Source of the DNA: Clostridia bacterium
GTDB taxonomy: Bacteria > Bacillota > Clostridia > Oscillospirales > Acutalibacteraceae
Direction of reading: 5' to 3'
Assembly: GCA_017439585.1 (NCBI GenBank)
Contig: JAFSIV010000004.1
Span: 124,001 to 188,000, forward strand
DNA length: 64,000 bases
Shown here: in pieces, positions 16,306-26,706 of the stretch
How positions within the stretch are numbered: the first letter of the stretch is position 1
Layout of the letters: each line of letters opens with the position of its first letter
Translations under genes and position numbers: made by a program
Notes under the pieces: model-generated
The model's database searches: none
What the model saw: only the letters and a program-made list of their open reading frames with translations
What the model was told of the DNA's origin: nothing

Positions 16306-16343
16306 AACTAACCCCCAAGGTAATAAAACCTTGGGGGTTAGTT
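16306..16343. terminator. bidirectional terminator between convergent genes
   Basis: AACTAACCCCCAAGG (16306-16320) and CCTTGGGGGTTAGTT (16329-16343) form a perfect 15-bp stem with an 8-base loop between the rightward orphan gene and leftward pgcA. The T tracts are poor on both sides, so efficiency is uncertain. Confidence 0.7.
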
Positions 16344-16359
16344 GTTAATACTTATTAAA

Positions 16360-18069
16360 TTAAAAGCCTAATAGTTTAGTTCCTGCTTTTATAATACTTT
16401 CTTTTTTAGCTGTTGCAGCCTCAGTTGAGTTGCCTATTGCACCGATATATATTTTAATTTTAGGCTCGGTGCCTGAGGGACGAACAATAAGCGAGCAGCC
16501 GCTATCTAAAACAAAGGATAAAACATTTGACTTCGGCAAGGTTAAAGCGGTTTCGGTACCGGAAATTGCGTCAATCGAGACGGAATTTTGGTAATCCTTT
16601 ATGGTTATAACCTTATCGCCGTCGATAGTCTTAGGTGGGTTTTCTCTGAGAGAAATCATAATATTTTTGATTTTTTCCATACCTGTTTGACCTTCACAAG
16701 TGAAGCTTTTTTGAGCATCCTGGAAGAAGCCGTATTTATTATAAATCTCTTCTAAAACATCACCTAAGGTTTTGCCGATGGTTTTATAATAAGCGGTCAT
16801 TTCACATATAAGCATTGAGCCTACAACCGCATCCTTATCTCTTGCATAATCGCCTGCCAAATATCCATAGCTTTCTTCAAAGCCTAAGATATAGCGCTCG
16901 GGTGCGCCTTGGTCTGCTAAAATAGTTATTTGTTCACCGATAAACTTAAAACCGGTTAAAACATTAATCAAGGTGCAACCGTAATCATCTGCGATTTTCT
17001 GGCAGAGCTCGGTTGAAACAATGGTTTTAACCGCAACGGGATTTTCAGGTAAAGTGCCGTTAGCTTTACGACGAGATAAAATATAATTTAAAAGCAAAAC
17101 ACCAACATCGTTACCGCTAAACAATTTATATTCGCCATCAATTCTAACAGCAATACCAACACGGTCGGAATCGGGGTCGGTTGCAAGCAATATATCAGGC
17201 TTTTCTACTTCCGCTAATTTTAAAGCACATTCGAAAGCTTGGCGGATTTCGGGGTTGGGATAAGGACAGGTGGGGAAGTTGCCATCGGGCATTTCCTGTT
17301 CAGAAACAACCGAAACCTGAGTGATACCGAGTCTTTTTAAAATTTCTCTGACAGGTTTATTGCCTGCGCCGTTTAAGGGGGTATAAACAACCTTTAAGCT
17401 CGACAAATCGGTATCAGGCTCAATTCTTTGAGCTTCAACACAGTCCAAATATTCATTTACAATATCCTGACCAATATACTCGATTTTACCGTTTTTAAGA
17501 GCTTCATCATAATCCTCAAACTTTATTCCTGAGAACATATCGACCTCATTCATTTTTGAAAGAACATAGTCGGCAGCTTCGGGCCCTAGCTGAGCACCGT
17601 CTGCCCCGTAAGCCTTGTAACCGTTATATTTAGAGGGGTTATGGCTTGCAGTTATAACAACACCTGCATCGCATTTAAGTCTTCTAACTGCGAAAGAGAG
17701 CATAGGTGTTGGCACTAATTCCTTATAAATATAAACCTTTATTCCGTTTGCGGCGAAAACCGAGGCGGCAGTGCGCGCGAAAACATCAGATTTAATTCGG
17801 CTATCATAGGCGATAGCAACGGTACCGTTTTCAGCTATTGAATTAACATAGTCGGCAAGGCCCTGAGATGCTTGACCCACGGTATAAATATTCATTCGGT
17901 TAGTACCTGCGCCGATAACTCCGCGAAGACCGGCAGTACCAAATTCAAGACTTGTATAAAAAGCATCGGAAATAAGCTCGTCGTTACCCTCTATTTCTTT
18001 TAGTTCTGCAATTAAATCGGGGTCAGCGGTTGCTTTTTCGCGCCATAATTTATAAAGTTCATTAATCAT
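16360..18069 (-). CDS. pgcA: alpha-phosphoglucomutase / phosphomannomutase
   Basis: It interconverts glucose 1-phosphate and glucose 6-phosphate (and often mannose phosphates), feeding UDP-glucose, glycolipid and wall-polymer synthesis. The 569-residue length fits the PgcA/YhxB branch. Visible motifs are the active-site loop TASHNPSKYNGYK with the phosphoserine, the metal-binding DPDSDRVG, the sugar-specificity loop GFEESYGYL, and the phosphate-binding RPSGTEPKIKIY near the C-terminus. The start ATG has GAGAGGAG upstream. It is a single-gene unit with its own promoter, diverging from the sigma factor gene. Confidence 0.96.
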   Translation of the reverse strand: MINELYKLWREKATADPDLIAELKEIEGNDELISDAFYTSLEFGTAGLRGVIGAGTNRMNIYTVGQASQGLADYVNSIAENGTVAIAYDSRIKSDVFARTAASVFAANGIKVYIYKELVPTPMLSFAVRRLKCDAGVVITASHNPSKYNGYKAYGADGAQLGPEAADYVLSKMNEVDMFSGIKFEDYDEALKNGKIEYIGQDIVNEYLDCVEAQRIEPDTDLSSLKVVYTPLNGAGNKPVREILKRLGITQVSVVSEQEMPDGNFPTCPYPNPEIRQAFECALKLAEVEKPDILLATDPDSDRVGIAVRIDGEYKLFSGNDVGVLLLNYILSRRKANGTLPENPVAVKTIVSTELCQKIADDYGCTLINVLTGFKFIGEQITILADQGAPERYILGFEESYGYLAGDYARDKDAVVGSMLICEMTAYYKTIGKTLGDVLEEIYNKYGFFQDAQKSFTCEGQTGMEKIKNIMISLRENPPKTIDGDKVITIKDYQNSVSIDAISGTETALTLPKSNVLSFVLDSGCSLIVRPSGTEPKIKIYIGAIGNSTEAATAKKESIIKAGTKLLGF

Positions 18070-18106
18070 TTTATTGAAATCTCCTCTCGGTTTTTGGCTA
18101 GTATTA

Positions 18107-18135
18107 ATAATAAACTAATTTCTAGTTTTTGTCAA
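18107..18135 (-). promoter_or_regulatory. promoter of pgcA
   Basis: On the minus strand TTGACA (18135-18130) and TATTAT (18112-18107) have a 17-bp spacer and lie about 40 bp before the pgcA start. Confidence 0.75.
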
Positions 18136-18192
18136 TATTCACAAAGTTAATATATATTATATTTTTATTACGATAAAGTATTAAAATTATAC

Positions 18193-18221
18193 TTGACAAA
18201 TTTTTCATAATATTGTAATAT
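18193..18221 (+). promoter_or_regulatory. promoter of the SigH-like gene
   Basis: TTGACA (18193-18198) and TAATAT (18216-18221) have a 17-bp spacer and lie about 43 bp before the TTG start at 18264. Confidence 0.65.
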
Positions 18222-18263
18222 GTATATATATTTGTTGAATAGTACTGTTTTGGAGTAACAATA

Positions 18264-18827
18264 TTGACTGATTTTGTCGAAAATTACGAAAATTTATCCG
18301 ATAGCGAAATAGTGACCGAAATAAACGGCGGAAATTATGAACTTATGAAGGTTATTATCGAGCGTTATTATTCGGTTGTTATTTTTAATGTTCGCAAATA
18401 TTGTTCTGAGGATTGCTTCGATGATGCGGTGCAAGAAGCGAATTTGGCTCTTTATACGGCGGTTAGAAGCTATGATAGTGAAAAATCTGCTTTTTCAACC
18501 TTTGCAACTCTTTGCATTAAGCGAGCTTTGTTTAGTATGCTTAAACAGAGAAATGGTCAAAAAAATATTCCGAAAGAGTTGATAAGCTCTATCGAAGAAA
18601 CCGAAATAGTTGATGTTAACAGTCCCGAAAAGCTTTTTATTGAAAAAGAAAGTTTAAAAACTTTAAAGAATAATATTCAGGTTGAATTATCTTCCTTGGA
18701 ATATAAGGTTTTGCAGCATTTTTTAAACGGCGAAAGCTATTCGGATATTGCCAAAAAGCTTGATATTTCTCAAAAGTCGGTTGACAATTCTTTAACCAGA
18801 ATTAGAAAAAAACTTAAATTTAAATAG
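18264..18827 (+). CDS. SigH-like sigma-70 family RNA polymerase sigma factor
   Basis: This 187-residue sigma factor has region 2 (RYYSVVIFNVRKYCSEDCFD, then AVQEANLALYTAVRSYDSEK and FSTFATLCIKRALFSML) and region 4 (LSSLEYKVLQHFLNGESYSD, then AKKLDISQKSVDNSLTRIRK). The pattern is closest to SigH of Bacillus, which drives early sporulation and stationary-phase genes. It is about 20-30 residues shorter than SigH, mainly at the ends, so exact orthology is not certain. The start is a TTG with GGAG eight bases upstream. No anti-sigma factor gene is adjacent. Confidence 0.85.
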   Translation: MTDFVENYENLSDSEIVTEINGGNYELMKVIIERYYSVVIFNVRKYCSEDCFDDAVQEANLALYTAVRSYDSEKSAFSTFATLCIKRALFSMLKQRNGQKNIPKELISSIEETEIVDVNSPEKLFIEKESLKTLKNNIQVELSSLEYKVLQHFLNGESYSDIAKKLDISQKSVDNSLTRIRKKLKFK

Positions 18828-18946
18828 CGGTATCCCGCGTTTAAATATATATGCCCGAAAAGCTTAAAATAGAGCGAATAATAAAAGAAGACGGTGTGAT
18901 TCCGTCCGGGGCTATTAAATTAAATCAAACAAGAGAGGTAAAAAAC

Positions 18947-19243
18947 ATGTTTGAAGACAAGACATTAGTTTGCAAAGATTGCGGAGAGGAATTCGTATTC
19001 ACTGCAAGAGAACAGGAGTTTTACGAGTCCAAAGGCTTTGAGAATGAACCGCAGCGTTGTAAGCCTTGCCGCGACAAACGCAAAAATGCCGGTAGAGCTC
19101 CGAGAGAGATGCATGAGGCAGTATGTGCTGCTTGTGGCGGTGTTGCAACCGTTCCTTTTGTTCCGCGTGATGATCGTCCGGTTTATTGCAGCGAGTGCTT
19201 TGCAAAAATGAAGGAAGAAAATTCTGCTGAATCTGCTGAGTAA
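18947..19243 (+). CDS. zinc-ribbon protein with two CxxC pairs per half
   Basis: This 98-residue protein carries two zinc-binding modules. The first is a zf-trcl-type segment: CKDCGEEFVFTAREQEFYES with CKPCRDKRK. The second is CAACGGVATVPFVPRDDRPV with CSECFAKMKEE. Proteins of this type are common and uncharacterised in Clostridia and resemble cold-shock-associated zinc ribbons; nucleic-acid binding is plausible but not shown. I chose the ATG at 18947 with GAGAGG eight bases upstream. An open frame from 18851 has no good start. It is 120 bp behind the sigma factor and ahead of a strong terminator, so they may be one transcript. Confidence 0.85.
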   Translation: MFEDKTLVCKDCGEEFVFTAREQEFYESKGFENEPQRCKPCRDKRKNAGRAPREMHEAVCAACGGVATVPFVPRDDRPVYCSECFAKMKEENSAESAE

Positions 19244-19252
19244 GCTTAAATC

Positions 19253-19279
19253 GACCGCCAAAATTTTGGCGGTCTTTTT
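19253..19279 (+). terminator. intrinsic terminator after zinc-ribbon gene
   Basis: The palindrome GACCGCCAAAA/TTTTGGCGGTC is followed by TTTTT. Confidence 0.92.
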
Positions 19280-19365
19280 AGTTATAAAATTTATTATCAT
19301 TATTCATATTTTTGTAATAAAATTGATGTATTATACCTTTAAAGTGTATTTTAGGGAGAAAATTT

Positions 19366-20055
19366 ATGCAATATAAGATTCTTATTGTTGATGATGATGT
19401 TAATATTTGCGAGCTTTTGCGTCTTTATCTTGAAAAAAACGGGTTTGAAACTATTGTTGCTAATGATGGGTTAAAGGCGGTTGAATATGCTTTAAAGCAT
19501 AGTCCAGACCTTATTTTGCTTGATATTATGCTTCCTGGTCTTGACGGTTGGCAGGTTTGCAGAGAAATCAGAAAAACGAGTGAAGTACCTATTATTATGC
19601 TAACTGCTAAGGGCGAAACCTTTGATAAAATCTTAGGTTTAGAATTGGGTGCAGATGATTATGTTACCAAACCTTTTGATACCAAAGAGATTATCGCAAG
19701 AATTAAAGCGGTGCTCAGAAGAAGCAGTGAAAAGGATAAGAAGGGCGAAACAGAGGAAGTTAAATACGATAAGCTTTGTATTAATATTACTAATTACGAG
19801 CTTGTGGTGGACGGTAACAGAATTGATACTCCCCCTAAAGAATTAGAGCTTATATATCATTTAGCAAGCAATCCTAACAGGGTTTATACCCGCGACCAGC
19901 TTTTAGACGAGGTTTGGGGATTTGACTATTACGGTGATTCCAGAACGGTTGATGTTCATGTTAAAAGGCTCAGAGAAAAGCTTGAAAATGTATCGGATGA
20001 GTGGTCGCTAAAAACCGTTTGGGGCGTTGGTTATAAATTTGAAACGGTTAAGTGA
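19366..20055 (+). CDS. response regulator, OmpR/PhoB type
   Basis: The 229-residue protein has a receiver domain (acidic pocket near residues 9-11, phospho-acceptor Asp53 in LLDIMLPGLDGW, conserved Lys in LTAKGE) and a C-terminal winged helix (RVYTRDQLLDEVWGFDYYGD followed by SRTVDVHVKRLREKL). It is a DNA-binding transcription factor activated by the kinase encoded immediately downstream, whose start overlaps or abuts its stop. The start has AGGGAG upstream. Signal and regulon are unknown; the htrA gene behind the pair suggests an envelope-stress theme. Confidence 0.95.
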   Translation: MQYKILIVDDDVNICELLRLYLEKNGFETIVANDGLKAVEYALKHSPDLILLDIMLPGLDGWQVCREIRKTSEVPIIMLTAKGETFDKILGLELGADDYVTKPFDTKEIIARIKAVLRRSSEKDKKGETEEVKYDKLCINITNYELVVDGNRIDTPPKELELIYHLASNPNRVYTRDQLLDEVWGFDYYGDSRTVDVHVKRLREKLENVSDEWSLKTVWGVGYKFETVK

Positions 20056-20057
20056 AT

Positions 20058-21476
20058 ATGAAATTAAAGCTTTTTAACAAGTATTTTTTTACAACAAGTC
20101 TTATAATTGTTTTTAGTCTTGCTTTTATGTTGCTTATATTATCTTTTTCGCTTGATAATTATATTGCAAAAACTAAATATAAATCGCTTGATAATGCCTG
20201 CGGCGAGGTTACGGAATATATAACAAATTTTTCTGCGGAAAATAAAATAACAACCAATCAGCTTCACGGAATGTTAAGCACGGTGTCGGGTGTTGCAGAC
20301 GCGGATATCTTTATTTCGGATAATAGCGGCAGGGTTTTAGTTTGCGGTTGCGAGGAATGGTCGCAAAAAGGTGCTTGTATGCATTCGGTGGCGCTGATAC
20401 CCTCTAAGGCTTTGAATAAAGCGGAAAAATCCGAAGAATTTTTTGTTAGTACAATGGATATCTATGAAAATCCGCATTATGTTACTGCGAAATCCTTGCT
20501 GAACGACAGCGGCGAAAGATATTGCACCGTTTTTGCGGCGGCATCGGTTTCAACAGTCAGGCAATTATTATCTTCTATAACCAGACTTTATACAATTTCT
20601 GCGATAATTCCTATTATCATAATGTTTTTCTGCATTTATGCGATGACATATCATTTAACAAAACCGTTAAAGCAAATGTCAAGAGCGGCAAAGGCTATGG
20701 CTAAGGGTGATTTCTCAAAGCGTATCGCGGTTACTACCGACGATGAAATAGGAGAACTCGCAGCCTCTTTTAATATGATGACCAATTCATTGGCTCGGCT
20801 TGAGGGCATGAGAAAGAGTTTTGTTGCCAATGTTTCGCACGAGCTTAAAACCCCAATGACCACGATAGGCGGGTTTATTGACGGTATTTTAGACGGAACG
20901 ATAGAGCCTCAAAAGCAGGAATATTATTTAGGTATAGTGTCCGATGAGGTTAAAAGATTATCCCGTTTGGTAGATTCAATGCTTAGTATGTCAAAGCTTG
21001 AAAGCGGAGAATTTAAGTTGAAGCCTGAGCTTTTTGATTTCAGAGAGCTTTTGTTTAATATAGTTATAAGCCAAGAACAAAGAATTGAAGCTAAAAAAAT
21101 TCAGATTATAGGTCTTGATGAGCTTGACGGATTATCGGTTAATGCCGACCGTGATTTAATTCATCAGGTTATATATAATTTGGTTGATAACGCAATTAAA
21201 TTTACAGATGATGAGGGAAGTATTAGTTTTACCCTTAAAAAAGAAAACAAAAAGACGGTGTTTACGGTTACTAATACGGGAAAAGGTATCCCCGTTTCCG
21301 ACCTTCCGTTTGTTTTTGAGAGATTTTATAAGGTTGATAAATCAAGGTCGGTAGGAAAGAACAGCACGGGACTTGGACTTTATATAGCAAAAACAATAAT
21401 AACTGCTCATGAAGGCACGATAACCGTATCCTGCAATAAAAATGAGTTTACAACCTTTAAAATAGTATTACCCTAG
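20058..21476 (+). CDS. sensor histidine kinase
   Basis: The protein has two membrane helices (about residues 12-33 and 172-195) enclosing an extracytoplasmic sensor of about 140 residues. That sensor contains three Cys near residues 95-110 (CGCEEW and GACMH). A HAMP domain, the HisKA box VSHELKTPMTTIGG with the phospho-accepting His, and the ATPase boxes NLVDNAIKF, NTGKGIP and STGLGLYIAK follow. Partner of the upstream response regulator. I list the ATG at 20058; an in-frame GTG at 20052 overlaps the regulator's stop and may be the real coupled start. The sensor Cys/His residues could bind metal or sense redox, an inference only. Confidence 0.94.
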   Translation: MKLKLFNKYFFTTSLIIVFSLAFMLLILSFSLDNYIAKTKYKSLDNACGEVTEYITNFSAENKITTNQLHGMLSTVSGVADADIFISDNSGRVLVCGCEEWSQKGACMHSVALIPSKALNKAEKSEEFFVSTMDIYENPHYVTAKSLLNDSGERYCTVFAAASVSTVRQLLSSITRLYTISAIIPIIIMFFCIYAMTYHLTKPLKQMSRAAKAMAKGDFSKRIAVTTDDEIGELAASFNMMTNSLARLEGMRKSFVANVSHELKTPMTTIGGFIDGILDGTIEPQKQEYYLGIVSDEVKRLSRLVDSMLSMSKLESGEFKLKPELFDFRELLFNIVISQEQRIEAKKIQIIGLDELDGLSVNADRDLIHQVIYNLVDNAIKFTDDEGSISFTLKKENKKTVFTVTNTGKGIPVSDLPFVFERFYKVDKSRSVGKNSTGLGLYIAKTIITAHEGTITVSCNKNEFTTFKIVLP

Positions 21477-21486
21477 GAGAGTTTTT

Positions 21487-22833
21487 ATGGATGAAATTTT
21501 AAATAACAACGAAATAGAAAATGAAGAAATTAAAAATGTTGAGGAGTCCTCTTTTGAGGAGACTATTGAAGAACCTTCTTTTGAGGAAAATGAAACAAGC
21601 GAGAACGAGGTTTTTAATCCCGTAACCGTTTCAAAACCTAAGCCGATTAAGAATTATAAGCCAATGAGCGTGGGGCTTAAAGTATTTTCTATTATAATGG
21701 CAGGAATTATTATGCTTACTGCGGCTTGCTCGGTAGGTTACTTTGTTGGCAGAAGCAGTATTAAATTTGCCGAAAGAAAAACCGAGGAACTTGATTTAAA
21801 GGCAAGACCAAAGGATGCTGAGCAAATGAGCGAGGCTGAGATTTATAATAAGACGGGGCAGTCGGTAGTTGGAATTATGGTTTATAATTCCTCAGGTAAA
21901 GGCTCTCAGGCGAGCGGAATAGTTTATTCTGAAAATGGATATATCATAACAAACGACCATATTTATTCTGAAATACCTTCGGCTAAATTCAAGATTTATA
22001 CCCATGACGGTAAGGAATATAATGCAAAGTATATTGCAGGAGATAAGGTTAGCGATTTGGCGGTTTTAAAGGTTGATAATGCAAAACTTAAACCTGCAAC
22101 CTTCGGAAATTCTGATGATTTATACTATGGAGAGCATGTTGTTGCGATAGGAAGACCTAGAAATGCAAACGAGGATTCGAGTATAACCTCAGGTATAATT
22201 TCAGGGCTTAACCGACGCGTTCAAACAACCTCCTCATATTCTTCAAGGGTTATTCAAACCGATAGTGCGATAAACCCCGGAAGTTCGGGCGGTGCTCTTG
22301 TTAATATGTACGGTCAGGTGATAGGTGTTACATCTTCAAAAATGGCGAGTGTTGATTATGAGGGAGTTGGATACGCTATTCCAACCACCGTTATGAAACG
22401 CATTGTTACCGAGCTTATAGAGGAAGGCAAGGTTATAAGCCGAGCAAAGCTTGGTATCACCTATAAGGCTATTGACAGTGTTTTAGCTGAGATTAACGGC
22501 AGTAAGTATACAGGACTCTTAATAGATAGCGTTACCGAGGAGAGCGGTCTTTACGGCAAGGTTAACCAAGGGGATATTATCACCCATATAAACGGTATTG
22601 CCGTTACTAATGACAGTATTGTATTAGATATAATTGAAAGCTGCAAGGCGGGGGATAAGGTTAATATTACTGTGGTTGATACTGCGCAAAAAACCAAGAC
22701 TTTTAATGTTGTTCTTTTGGCTAATGTCAGCGAATCGAGTTACACAATAACTGATGTTTTACCTGAGATTTCAGGCGAAGCAGAGGAATCTGAGAAAAAC
22801 GGCGGAAAATTCAATTTCCCGTTTGGCGAATAA
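21487..22833 (+). CDS. HtrA/DegP-like membrane serine protease with PDZ domain
   Basis: The 448-residue protein has an acidic cytoplasmic N-terminal tail (Glu/Asn-rich, residues 1-50) and one membrane helix at about 62-85. A trypsin-like domain carries the triad His (ITNDHIYSE), Asp (VSDLAVLKVD) and Ser (NPGSSGGALVN), followed by a single C-terminal PDZ domain (GLYGKVNQGDIITHINGIAV). HtrA proteases degrade or refold damaged exported proteins. It lies 10 bp behind the kinase gene with an AGGAG site, so it is likely the output or partner of that two-component system. Confidence 0.94.
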   Translation: MDEILNNNEIENEEIKNVEESSFEETIEEPSFEENETSENEVFNPVTVSKPKPIKNYKPMSVGLKVFSIIMAGIIMLTAACSVGYFVGRSSIKFAERKTEELDLKARPKDAEQMSEAEIYNKTGQSVVGIMVYNSSGKGSQASGIVYSENGYIITNDHIYSEIPSAKFKIYTHDGKEYNAKYIAGDKVSDLAVLKVDNAKLKPATFGNSDDLYYGEHVVAIGRPRNANEDSSITSGIISGLNRRVQTTSSYSSRVIQTDSAINPGSSGGALVNMYGQVIGVTSSKMASVDYEGVGYAIPTTVMKRIVTELIEEGKVISRAKLGITYKAIDSVLAEINGSKYTGLLIDSVTEESGLYGKVNQGDIITHINGIAVTNDSIVLDIIESCKAGDKVNITVVDTAQKTKTFNVVLLANVSESSYTITDVLPEISGEAEESEKNGGKFNFPFGE

Positions 22834-22840
22834 ATTTTAA

Positions 22841-22870
22841 AGCAGATAGTTTAAAAGCTATCTGCTTTTT
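22841..22870 (+). terminator. intrinsic terminator after htrA-like gene
   Basis: AGCAGATAG pairs with CTATCTGCT and is followed by TTTTT. Confidence 0.9.
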
Positions 22871-22972
22871 ACTTGCTTTTATATGAATTTTATAGTAAAA
22901 TTATTTATGTATTTAACATTTTTCTTTAATTTCCGTAAAATATGGTGTAGCTATATTTTGTGGGGTGGAAAA

Positions 22973-25650
<2,678 letters not shown>

Positions 25651-25653
25651 ATA

Positions 25654-25682
25654 TTGACAAATACATTTATGAGTAATATAAT
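25654..25682 (+). promoter_or_regulatory. consensus promoter of the FMN riboswitch transcript
   Basis: TTGACA (25654-25659) and TATAAT (25677-25682) are both perfect, with a 17-bp spacer, directly ahead of the riboswitch. Confidence 0.9.
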
Positions 25683-25689
25683 TACTTTA

Positions 25690-25801
25690 TAATCTTCGGG
25701 GCGAGGTGCAATTCCTCACCGGTGGTAAAAGCCCACGAGCCTTTTTAGGTTGATTTGGTGTAACTCCAAAGCCGACGGTATAGTCCGGATGAAAGAAGAT
25801 G
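25690..25801 (+). promoter_or_regulatory. FMN riboswitch (RFN element)
   Basis: The closing stem ATCTTC/GAAGAT encloses the conserved RFN segments GGGGCGAGGTGCAATTCC, CACCGGTGGTAAAAGCCCAC, GCCGACGGTATAGTCCGGAT and GAAAGAAGA. It binds FMN and here should switch the ribU gene off by termination when flavin is plentiful. Confidence 0.97.
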
Positions 25802-25835
25802 CAAATATATTTTCTATGTTTATATTTGTATTAAG

Positions 25836-25867
25836 TCCCCGTCTTTAAGGCGGGGAATTTTTATTTT
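25836..25867 (+). terminator. riboswitch-controlled terminator before ribU
   Basis: TCCCCGTC pairs with GGCGGGGA around a 5-base loop and is followed by ATTTTTATTTTT. It sits between the FMN aptamer and the ribU ribosome binding site. Confidence 0.88.
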
Positions 25868-25881
25868 TAAAGGTGATTACT

Positions 25882-26556
25882 ATGAGAAAAGCAAAGGAAC
25901 TTAAAAAAATCAGCGTTGTGGCTATGCTTAGCGCGGTGGCTTATTTATGCGTTGTGCTCTTTAAATTTAAAATCGGTTTTTTAACCTTTGATTTAAAGGA
26001 TGTTTTTTTAGTTATAATCTCCTTTTTATATGGTCCGCTTTATGCCGTATTATCGGCTTTTTTGGTTGCGGTATTAGAGTTTTTAAGCATTAGCGATACA
26101 GGGGTTTACGGGCTTATTATGAACGCTCTTTCGAGTATGGCTTTTGCAGGTGTTGCAGGTGTTGTTTATAAATATAAGAGAACATTTTCGGGAGCTATTA
26201 TCGGCTCTGTTATTGCGGTGCTTTCAATGGTTTTGGTAATGCTTTGCGCAAATGTTTTAATAACACCTTATTATATGGGTGCTGAGAGAAGAGAGGTTAT
26301 TGCTATGATACCAACAATGCTTTTACCCTTTAATCTTATAAAAGGCGCGGTTAATATGTCTTTAACCCTTATTCTTTACAAACCCTTTACCTCTGCTCTT
26401 AGAAAAGTAGGTCTTATAGAACATAATTTTTCAAATACAAACAAGGTAAAATTCTGGATTTTAACCGCGGTTTCCTTAGCGGTTGTTATTGGATGTTTCT
26501 TACTTATTTTCTTAATACTTGGCGGTAAAATCGAATGGGGAATTTTCGCAAAATAA
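25882..26556 (+). CDS. ribU: riboflavin ECF transporter S component RibU
   Basis: The 224-residue integral membrane protein has about six helices with conserved ECF S-component features (LRKVGLIEH, AVLSAFLVAVLEF). The FMN riboswitch directly upstream identifies riboflavin as the substrate. RibU works with the shared EcfA/EcfA'/EcfT module, which is not in the window. I chose the ATG at 25882, six bases after AAAGGTG. A terminator follows at 26566. Product and regulation are mutually consistent. Confidence 0.93.
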   Translation: MRKAKELKKISVVAMLSAVAYLCVVLFKFKIGFLTFDLKDVFLVIISFLYGPLYAVLSAFLVAVLEFLSISDTGVYGLIMNALSSMAFAGVAGVVYKYKRTFSGAIIGSVIAVLSMVLVMLCANVLITPYYMGAERREVIAMIPTMLLPFNLIKGAVNMSLTLILYKPFTSALRKVGLIEHNFSNTNKVKFWILTAVSLAVVIGCFLLIFLILGGKIEWGIFAK

Positions 26557-26565
26557 TGTTTTTTG

Positions 26566-26593
26566 GCAGAGTGGTTATCCGCTCTGCTTTTTT
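26566..26593 (+). terminator. intrinsic terminator of ribU
   Basis: GCAGAGTGG pairs with CCGCTCTGC (one G-U) around TTAT and is followed by TTTTTT. Confidence 0.88.
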
Positions 26594-26706
26594 AGTGGAA
26601 ATTTAAAGAAATATATGATATAATTAATTTTATAAATCGGGTTTAATGTACTATAATTGGGACTTTTAAAATGTTATTATAAAAATAGAAAAAATGAGGT
26701 GATATT

